64,000 nt of DNA from Parabacteroides distasonis ATCC 8503 (lineage in GTDB: Bacteria > Bacteroidota > Bacteroidia > Bacteroidales > Tannerellaceae): the NCBI RefSeq assembly GCF_000012845.1, contig NC_009615.1, positions 2,803,501 through 2,867,500 on the forward strand, in the 5' to 3' direction. The notes under the pieces were generated by a model. It was not told where the DNA came from and did not search any database. It saw only the letters and a list, made by a program, of their open reading frames with translations. The position numbers were made by a program, and so were the translations under genes. How positions within the stretch are numbered: position 1 is the stretch's first letter; each line of letters opens with the position of its first letter. Below, piece after piece: positions 57,952 to 64,000 of this stretch.

Positions 57952-57997
57952 ATTATCTTGTTGGGTTGAAATTGTCCAGATTTCAATGCAAGATAAT
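57952..57997 (-). other. two-step hairpin upstream of the three-way junction
   Basis: ATTATCTTG (57952-57960) pairs with CAAGATAAT (57989-57997). Inside it TTGAAAT (57966-57972) pairs with ATTTCAA (57980-57986), leaving a 7-nt loop. It could be RNA or an operator, and no -7 box is found nearby. Confidence 0.45.
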
Positions 57998-58087
57998 ATC
58001 GAAACGCTTCTACGTTATTTTTCCAATACATCGCGAAGATCGTGTTTTTTTAAAACATTCGCAAAACAATCAGATTCTTAATGTCTC

Positions 58088-58305
58088 TTAGCCCTAAGAA
58101 ATGCCCTCGAAGGGTGAAAAATGACTTCTTAGGGCTAAAAGATAGTTTTTCAACCGTGAAAAGTGATTTCCTTGGCCTAGGAAGGGACTTTCAAGGCCGC
58201 GAAACCATTTCTTAGGCCTAAAAAGCCTATTTTCACCCTTGAAAAGCCATTTCTTAGGCCTAAGATGATTATTCGCGCCATTCAATCCCCATTTTTTAGG
58301 CCTAA
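58088..58305. repeat. alternating 21-nt palindromic array
   Basis: Six palindromes of the TTAGGCCTAA type are centred near 58092, 58133, 58175, 58216, 58258 and 58300, so 41-42 nt apart. Roughly midway between the later ones are palindromes of the TTTTCa...tGAAAA type (near 58154, 58196, 58237). The pitch is thus about 21 nt with two alternating unit types. The array ends 64 nt before the DUF6261-type ATG. Confidence 0.75.
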
Positions 58306-58369
58306 GAAGCCCTTATTCAGCAAATATCCCTAACTTAGAGAAGTTTTTAAACTCTAAATCAAATTTACC

Positions 58370-59221
58370 ATGAGTACTTACACAAAAATCAAGACACTTC
58401 CGCTCTCTCTTTTCAACAACGCCGAGTACCTCTCCTTCATGAACCACGTCCTCGACCTAGCCAACGGAAATAGCGGTGACGGCGATTCCGAGTCCCCCGA
58501 CGAGATCTCCCTGCTGACCGGCAGCGACGGCATCCCCGAGCTGGGCCTCACCAAAGAATTCCTCGAGACCTACGAGGCAGACCTCCTCGCCATGGCCGAC
58601 GTGGTGGACGAGAGCCGCATCTCGCAGGAGACCGAGCAAATGACCTTGCACGATACCAACCGCGACAACCTCGCCATCTATATCATCACCCGCATCTCAC
58701 GGGCCGGTACCCTCCCGTTGGAAGCCGAGCGTGACGCGGGCAAGTATCTATACAAGATCATCAAACCCTATAACGGCATCGCCCGCCTCCCCATGGCGCA
58801 GGAGACCGCCAAGATAAAGGGCCTCTTGCTGGATTTGCGCAAGGACGAGAACAAGCCGTACGTCACCACGCTCGGCCTCGACGCTTACCTCGCCGAGCTG
58901 GAGAAAGAGAATAACGCCTACGACCGCCTGTCGCAGCAACGCGTCCAAAACCGGACCATCTCCAAAAAGGAAAGCGGCGCCAACCTGCGCAAGCGGATCG
59001 ACGTGTATTATGACGATCTCACCCTGCTGGCTCAGTCCTATGGCGTAGCGAAGCCGTCCGAGAAAGCGACCGCCTTCATCGCCGCCCTCAACCAGCTGAT
59101 CGCCGAGACCACCGCCGCCTACAACCAGCGCATGGCCGCCTCCAAGAAACCGGCGCCCGCTCCCGAGCCTACACCCGAGCCTACGCCCGGCGGAGACTCC
59201 GAGAGCCCGGACGAGATCTAA
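58370..59221 (+). CDS. DUF6261-like protein, function unknown
   Basis: A 283-residue, helix-rich protein that looks like the DUF6261 group abundant in Parabacteroides and Bacteroides. It opens KIKTLPLSLFNNAEYLSFMNHV. The motif GDSESPDEI occurs twice: at about residues 38-46, and as the last residues after a Pro/Thr/Glu tail (PAPAPEPTPEPTPGG). No signal peptide is visible. Codons end mostly in C or G, and the gene is far more GC-rich than its neighbours, which may mean transfer or special expression. It has no recognisable -7 box and is preceded by the 21-nt array. Confidence 0.75.
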   Translation: MSTYTKIKTLPLSLFNNAEYLSFMNHVLDLANGNSGDGDSESPDEISLLTGSDGIPELGLTKEFLETYEADLLAMADVVDESRISQETEQMTLHDTNRDNLAIYIITRISRAGTLPLEAERDAGKYLYKIIKPYNGIARLPMAQETAKIKGLLLDLRKDENKPYVTTLGLDAYLAELEKENNAYDRLSQQRVQNRTISKKESGANLRKRIDVYYDDLTLLAQSYGVAKPSEKATAFIAALNQLIAETTAAYNQRMAASKKPAPAPEPTPEPTPGGDSESPDEI

Positions 59222-59258
59222 CCGTCACGTCCCTCCCCCCGACGCGGAAGCGGGAAAT

Positions 59259-59293
59259 AAAAAGAGAAGGAAAACAATTCCCCTTCTCTTTTT
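59259..59293 (+). terminator. terminator of the DUF6261-like gene
   Basis: AAAAAGAGAAGG (59259-59270) pairs with CCTTCTCTTTTT (59282-59293) over 12 bp with an 11-nt loop, ending in a T-run. The T-run merges with the promoter of the next operon. Confidence 0.9.
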
Positions 59294-59299
59294 ATTCCG

Positions 59300-59307
59300 T
59301 ATATTTG
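59300..59307 (+). promoter_or_regulatory. toxin-antitoxin operon -7 box
   Basis: TATATTTG matches TAnnTTTG, 28 nt upstream of the antitoxin ATG. The -33 region coincides with the preceding terminator stem. Confidence 0.6.
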
Positions 59308-59334
59308 CGAAGGAAATTCCTAAAACAGAGCGAT

Positions 59335-59544
59335 ATGGAGACAACGACATCATTAAAGACATTCGAGGTAACCATCCCCGAGAAATACGCCGACATCTTG
59401 AAGAAATTCATCACTTCGCTGGAAGGCAAGGTGAAGGCACAGAAGAAATCCGGATTGGACGAAGCCTTGGAGGACGTGAAGGCAGGAAGGATACACAAAT
59501 ACGAGAACTTTGAGGCATTCAAGCAAAAAATGCTAGAGCTATGA
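59335..59544 (+). CDS. RelB/DinJ-like antitoxin
   Basis: A 69-residue protein (METTTSLKTFEVTIPEKYADIL...) with an N-terminal strand that may form a ribbon-type DNA-binding dimer and a helical C-terminus (ENFEAFKQKMLEL) likely to wrap the toxin. The ATG at 59335 is chosen because the -7 box is at 59300-59307; the longer reading would begin at or before the transcription start. Its stop overlaps the toxin start (ATGA). It would neutralise the YafQ-like toxin and repress its own operon, as is known for this family. Confidence 0.85.
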   Translation: METTTSLKTFEVTIPEKYADILKKFITSLEGKVKAQKKSGLDEALEDVKAGRIHKYENFEAFKQKMLEL

Positions 59545-59816
59545 CTTATACCGTACATACCACTTCCAAATTCGAACGTGACATCAAGCGGTGCAAGAAG
59601 CGGCACTTGGATATAAACCTCTTATTAGAGACTGTAGAAATCCTCAAAAATACCGGTTCCCTTCCCTCCCAATACCACCCGCATAAGCTATCCGGGAAAT
59701 ACGCAGGATTGTGGGAATGCCATATCCAAGGAGACTGGCTGCTGATATGGAGCCAAGATGACACGGAGCTAATCTTGCTTTTCACCGATATCGGAACGCA
59801 TTCCGACCTATTCTAA
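59541..59816 (+). CDS. YafQ family mRNA interferase toxin
   Basis: A 91-residue RelE-superfamily toxin that cuts mRNA on the ribosome. Residues matching the catalytic set of E. coli YafQ are all present: His48 in HPHKLSG, His61 in ECHI, Asp65-Trp66 in GDWLLIW, His87 and Phe91 in GTHSDLF. It overlaps the antitoxin by 4 nt, so translation is coupled. A strong terminator follows. The toxin looks intact and probably active. Confidence 0.93.
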   Translation: MTYTVHTTSKFERDIKRCKKRHLDINLLLETVEILKNTGSLPSQYHPHKLSGKYAGLWECHIQGDWLLIWSQDDTELILLFTDIGTHSDLF

Positions 59817-59820
59817 ATAG

Positions 59821-59857
59821 AAAAAGCCGCCTCCCCGTTACAGGAAGCGGCTTTTTT
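59821..59857. terminator. bidirectional terminator between the toxin gene and der
   Basis: AAAAAGCCGC and GCGGCTTTTTT form a GC-rich stem with T-runs on both strands, between the toxin gene (plus) and the der stop (59869, minus). Confidence 0.92.
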
Positions 59858-59868
59858 GTATCTAGTAT

Positions 59869-61182
59869 TTACTTTTCCCGGATAAATATATTAATCGGCG
59901 TACCGGTAAAATCCCAGTTCTCGCGGATCTTGTTCTCAAGGAAACGTTTGTACGGGTCCTTGATCCATTGCGGCAAGTTACAGAAGAACACGAAAGAAGG
60001 CACGCTGCCCGCCGGGAGCTGGGTGATATATTTGATCTTGATATACTTACCCTTCCATGCTGGGGGAGGATAATTCTCGATGATCGGAAGCATCACCTCG
60101 TTCAGCTTGGCCGTAGGGACACGCTTGGAGCGATTCTCGTAAACCTCCTTGGCGGTCTCCAGCACCTTCAGGATACGTTGTTTCGTCAGAGCGGAGATAA
60201 ACAAGATCGGGAAGTCGGTAAACGGAGCCAGACGCTCGCGGATAGCGGTCGTATACGAGTCGATCACCTTCTGGCTCTTATCTTCGATCAAGTCCCACTT
60301 ATTCACACAAACCACCAATCCCTTCTTATTCTTCTGCACCAGCGAGAAGATATTCATATCCTGGCTCTCGATACCCCTCGTAGCGTCCAACATCAGCACG
60401 CAGACATCCGAGTTCTCGATGGTGCGGATCGAACGGATCACCGAGTAATACTCCAAGTCCTCATTCACCTTCCCCTTCTTACGGATACCCGCCGTATCCA
60501 CCAAATAGAAGTTCAAGCCGAATTTATTATATTTCGTGTAGATGGAATCACGGGTCGTGCCTGCGATATCGGTAACGATATGACGATCCTCGCCAATAAA
60601 AGCATTGATAAGAGAAGATTTTCCCGCGTTCGGGCGTCCTATAATCGCGATACGGGGCAACTCCTCCTCCAGTATCTCCACCTTCTCCTCGGGCAACGTC
60701 GCCACGATCTTATCCAGCAAATCCCCGGTATAAGAACCATTGATGGCCGAGATGCAGAAAGGCTCTCCCAAGCCAAACGAGTAAAACTCCGCCGAGGCCG
60801 GATGCAGATCATAATTATCCGCCTTGTTCGCCACCACGATCACCGGCCGCTTGCAACGACGCAAGATCTGCGCCACCTCCATGTCCAGATCCGTGATGCC
60901 ATTCAATACATCGACGACGAACAAGATCACGTCCGCCTCCTCGATAGCCACTTTTACCTGCTTGTTGATCTCCTCCTCGAAAACATCCTCCGAGTTAACC
61001 ACCCATCCGCCTGTGTCAATCAGCGAAAACTCCTTGCCGGTCCACTCCACCTTGCCGTACTGACGGTCGCGGGTAGTACCAGCCTCCTCGTTCACGATCG
61101 CCTGACGGGTACCCGTCAACCGGTTGAAAAGGGTTGACTTACCTACATTGGGTCTCCCCACTATCGCTACTATATTTCCCAT
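59869..61182 (-). CDS. der: ribosome-associated GTPase Der (EngA)
   Basis: An essential GTPase for 50S ribosome assembly with two tandem G domains. The first P-loop is GRPNVGKS (from about residue 8) with DTGGW. The second is GRPNAGKS with DTAGIRKK. Each has an NK(A/W)D motif. A KH-like domain ends the protein. The length is 437 residues. It lies 24 nt downstream of era in the DUF177-rpmF-fabH-era-der cluster. Confidence 0.98.
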
Positions 61183-61206
61183 AAATTCTCCTTTCGTATG
61201 CTATTA

Positions 61207-62100
61207 TTAGTCCAGCTGATAACCGAAGTTCTTCAATATGTTGTCACGGTTACGCCAGTCTTTTTCCACTTTGACAAACATTTCCAAAAACACCTTCTTT
61301 CCGAAGAAACGTTCGATATCCTTCCGGGCCATAGCACCTACTTTCTTCAATGCTTGCCCTTGATGCCCGATGATGATCCCCTTCTGGGTATCACGCTCCA
61401 CGATGATCAGCGCCTTGATATGGATCAGCTCATCATCTTCCTTGAACAACTCGACGACCACTTCTACCGCATAAGGTATTTCCTTCTGATAATATAACAA
61501 GATTTTCTCACGAATGATCTCTGTCACGAAGAAACGGGCCGGTTTATCGGTCAAGGCGTCTTTCTCGAAATAAGGCGGGGAATCAGGCATCAACTCCTCC
61601 ACCCGACGCTTCACGTAATCTATATTGAAATTCGAAAGCGCGGAGATCGGGATGATCTCGGCCTTCGGAAGCAATTCCTTCCACTGGGCCACGAGCTTCT
61701 CCAGCTCCGGCTGATTGGTCTGGTCGATCTTATTGATCAACAAGAGAACCGGACACTCTATACTCTGTACCCGTGCTAGGAACTCATTATTTTTATCAAT
61801 CGTCTCGACGACATCCGTCACGTACAACAGCACGTCGGCGTCGCCTAAGGCGGATTGAGAGAAATTAAGCATGGATTCCTGCAACTTATAATTCGGCCGC
61901 AAGACTCCCGGCGTGTCAGAATACACGATTTGCATATCGTCGGTATTCACGATACCCATAATACGATGCCTTGTCGTTTGCGCCTTCGAGGTGATAATAG
62001 AGATCCGCTCCCCGACCAAACGATTCATCAACGTAGACTTACCTACGTTTGGGTTTCCAACGATATTGACAAAACCCGATTTATGCTTTTTTTCCATCAT
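61207..62100 (-). CDS. era: GTPase Era
   Basis: A 16S rRNA-binding GTPase for 30S maturation. The P-loop is GNPNVGKS, followed by DTPGVL and NKID. The C-terminal KH domain contains [15 protein letters not shown]. The length is 297 residues. The reading starts MM, so the ATG may be 62100 or 62097. In either case it overlaps the end of fabH by about 20 nt, suggesting translational coupling. Confidence 0.97.
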
Positions 62101-63085
62101 ACCCCCATTTCAGATAAACCGCTCCCCACGTAAAGCCCGCTCCAAAAGCGGCGAGGATCAGGTTATCTCCTTTTTTCAATTGATTCTCCCATTCCCATAG
62201 ACAAATAGGAATCGTACCGGCGCTTGTGTTGCCGTATTTCTGGATATTGATCATCACCTTATCCATATCTACGCCCAAGCGTTTCGCCGTAGCGTCGATA
62301 ATCCGCAAGTTCGCTTGATGAGGAACGATCCACGCGATATCATCATGCGTCAAGCCATTCTTCTCCGCAATCTCAGCGGCCACGTCCGCCATATAAGAAA
62401 CCGCGTACTTGAACACCACACGTCCATCTTGATAAACGAAATGCTCACGGTTATCCACCGTCTCGTGAGAAGGAGGATAAGCCGAGCCGCCCGATTTCAT
62501 GATCAGATGCGGATAGCCTACGCCGTCTGTCCGTAAAATAGTATCCAAGACACCGAACTCCTCGGTAGTTGGCTCCAGCAAGACCGCTCCGCAAGCATCC
62601 CCGAACAAAGGACAAGTAGAACGATCTTGATAATCTGTAATAGATGTCATCTTATCACCCGATACGACAACCACCTTCTTATAACGCCCCGAGCGAATAT
62701 AATTAGCGCCCGTCTCCAAAGCATACAAGAAGCCTGCGCACGCACCTTGCATATCAAAAGTCATCGCATTCTTACAACCTGTATGATAAGCGATGATAGA
62801 AGAAGTTGTCGGGAAATGATGATCCGGGGTAGTCGTAGCGGTCAAGACAACCTCTACTTCTTCCGGATTCAGGTTCGTTTTCTCGAGCAATTGCTTCACG
62901 GCCCGTATACCCATGTAAGAGAGTCCTACGCCCTCCCCTTTCAATATCCTGCGCTCCTTAATACCCACACGAGTCATGATCCACTCATCCGTCGTATCGA
63001 CCATCTTGGAAATATCCTCATTCGTCAATACATCTTCAGGAACGTATCCACCCACTCCTGTGATAACCGCATTTATCTTATCCAT
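62081..63085 (-). CDS. fabH: beta-ketoacyl-ACP synthase III
   Basis: Starts fatty-acid chains by condensing acyl-CoA with malonyl-ACP. The catalytic triad is visible: Cys116 in [11 protein letters not shown], His in [11 protein letters not shown], and Asn in YGNTSAGT. The length is 334 residues. It is separated from rpmF by a terminator-like hairpin (63127-63150), so it is either read through at reduced level or has an unrecognised promoter. Confidence 0.97.
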
Positions 63086-63126
63086 AACTTTAAAAATAAA
63101 AGGACTACTTATCCCAATTAAAAAAA

Positions 63127-63150
63127 AGCCCTAAAAAAACTTTTAGGGCT
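63127..63150 (-). terminator. terminator or attenuator between rpmF and fabH
   Basis: AGCCCTAAAA (63127-63136) and TTTTAGGGCT (63141-63150) form a 10-bp stem with a 4-nt loop. On the minus strand a run of eight T follows. Since fabH is on the same strand and no -7 box is visible after it, partial read-through is likely. Confidence 0.85.
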
Positions 63151-63187
63151 ATTTCTTTTGTTCATCAAACCATATAAGTTGACAAAC

Positions 63188-63373
63188 TTACACAGCAGCT
63201 TCTTTTTCAATCGCTAATTTACCTCTGTAATAACCGCACTCACCACATACTGTGTGATAGATGTGCCATGCGCCACAGTTCGGGCAAATTGCCATTGTTG
63301 GAGCTACAGCCTTGTCATGAGTTCTTCTCTTGGCTGTTCTTGTCTTACCTTGTCTTCTTTTAGGATGTGCCAT
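63188..63373 (-). CDS. rpmF: 50S ribosomal protein L32
   Basis: A 61-residue basic ribosomal protein (MAHPKRRQGKTRTAKRRTHD) with a zinc-binding Cys4 set: CPNC at about residues 30-33 and CGEC at about 43-46. The intact cysteines mark the zinc-containing form. It follows DUF177 by 12 nt, a widely conserved pairing. Confidence 0.98.
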   Translation of the reverse strand: MAHPKRRQGKTRTAKRRTHDKAVAPTMAICPNCGAWHIYHTVCGECGYYRGKLAIEKEAAV

Positions 63374-63385
63374 TGTTTTATTTAT

Positions 63386-63976
63386 TTAATTGTTATCATT
63401 CTCTAGCAAACCTTTCAGAGCATCCCAACGAGGATCGGCAGGACTAGCGTTTCCGTCATCTTCCAACGCCAAATCATCACCTCCCATGTCATCCTCAAAA
63501 TCGTCTTCGGTCTCATCCGAACTTCTGGCGGTATGTTTCTTCAATTTAGACGACATTGCCTTATTACATTTACCCGGCGCATGTACATGCTTCATGGGAA
63601 CCGCCAAAGCGATAAACTCATACAGGAACCACGCCAAATTAATAGCGCCCTCCTCTTCCGGTATCACGACAACCTCATCACTTTCCTCGGCATATTCCTT
63701 GCCGAATTTTACCACCAGACGATTGTGGGTATCAATAGGAATTTCCATATTGTCCAAGCATCTATCGCATGGAACAACAACAACCCCTTCTATCTGAAAG
63801 TTCATCTCAAACATCATTGACGACCGTTTTACGGTAAGATGAACCTTCACTTTGCCCTTCTGGACCTCGGTTCCGTCAATGTCCACAAAAAACTTGTTCT
63901 CCAAAAGATACTCGAATTCGTGTACTCCCGGAGAGAGATTTTTCAAATCTACATTATATAATTTAAATTTCCCCAA
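63386..63976 (-). CDS. DUF177 (YceD) family protein
   Basis: A 196-residue protein of the DUF177/YceD family, associated with 23S rRNA accumulation and always near rpmF. A CDRCL motif (VVPCDRCLDNMEIPI) sits in the middle, and a Lys-rich plus acidic tail (DDFEDDMGGDDLALEDD) ends it. It is the first visible gene of the rpmF-fabH-era-der cluster; only 24 nt of upstream sequence is in the window, with no clear promoter. Confidence 0.9.
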   Translation of the reverse strand: MGKFKLYNVDLKNLSPGVHEFEYLLENKFFVDIDGTEVQKGKVKVHLTVKRSSMMFEMNFQIEGVVVVPCDRCLDNMEIPIDTHNRLVVKFGKEYAEESDEVVVIPEEEGAINLAWFLYEFIALAVPMKHVHAPGKCNKAMSSKLKKHTARSSDETEDDFEDDMGGDDLALEDDGNASPADPRWDALKGLLENDNN

Positions 63977-64000
63977 AGCCTTTTAGTGTAAAAACCTTGC

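Larger units (their letters stand above)
57746..58369. other. 624-bp intergenic region with RNA-like structures and an array
   Basis: No gene is visible. From the BspA-like start it holds a three-way-junction candidate (57804-57884, minus), an adjacent two-step hairpin (57952-57997), about 80 nt of AT-rich sequence, and the 21-nt palindromic array (58088-58305), which lies upstream of the DUF6261-type gene. Confidence 0.8.

Noticed and set aside
59305..59334. 10-residue extension of the antitoxin
   Set aside because: It would begin inside the -7 box, before the transcription start.
59968..61137. 389-residue open frame on plus, antisense to der
   Set aside because: It lies entirely within der in another frame, is Arg/His/Gln-rich without domain signals, and der has all its GTPase motifs.

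Overview
The window looks like chromosomal DNA of a gut Bacteroidales, most likely Parabacteroides and close to P. distasonis. This is an inference. It rests on the SusC/SusD pair, on promoters of Bacteroidota type (TTTG at -33, TAnnTTTG at -7), on the conserved block orders tig-clpP-clpX-recQ-guaB and DUF177-rpmF-fabH-era-der, and on secreted proteins with C-terminal domains of the DUF6383/type IX kind. No tRNA, rRNA, insertion sequence, prophage or CRISPR array is visible.

Layout. 1-9250: housekeeping genes on the minus strand (guaB, recQ, clpX, clpP, tig), a CPBP membrane protease on plus, and lptB. 9331-12141: a GH43-like lipoprotein (minus) and mlaE-mlaF (plus). 12256-18201: metK, behind a likely SAM-II riboswitch, then the minus-strand operon ftsX-DUF3098-uppP-truB-queA-folK plus a small basic protein. 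18451-27785: two very large secreted surface proteins in one operon, one a string of beta/Ig-like repeats and one with three beta-helix segments. 27786-29322: 1.5 kb without genes but full of palindromes, repeats and motif clusters. 29323-35718: susC-susD plus a GH78-like glycosidase. 35779-39466: miaB, a small membrane protein and a CoA-transferase. 39646-44458: a phosphate operon pstC-pstA-pstB-phoU-porin. 44542-48901: a GH95 fucosidase lipoprotein and an MsbA-like exporter. 49058-50982: a lipoprotein/radical SAM pair. 51040-55343: a GH123-like enzyme and a GH3 glucosidase. 55404-59816: an orphan protein, an orphan DUF2442, a BspA-like LRR protein with a structured leader, a GC-rich DUF6261-type protein and a RelB/YafQ toxin-antitoxin pair. 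59869-63976: der, era, fabH, rpmF and DUF177 on minus.

How the genes work together. The phosphate operon joins outer-membrane uptake (porin), an inner-membrane ABC importer and PhoU. It has no pstS, and its PstC carries a periplasmic insert resembling parts of PstS. The glycan genes (SusC/D with GH78-like, GH95, GH123-like plus GH3, GH43-like) suggest feeding on decorated plant or host glycans, with no local sensor-regulator. FabH, L32, DUF177, Era and Der link lipid synthesis with ribosome assembly.

The most unusual signals are non-coding. Four intergenic arrays (1661-1748, 12143-12230, 28464-28573, 58088-58305) consist of 21-22-nt units, mostly built around a short palindrome. Their sequences differ but their pitch, about two helical turns, is the same. 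One array starts exactly where a consensus promoter should begin transcription. A compact three-way-junction RNA candidate (57804-57884, minus) lies in the leader of the BspA-like gene.
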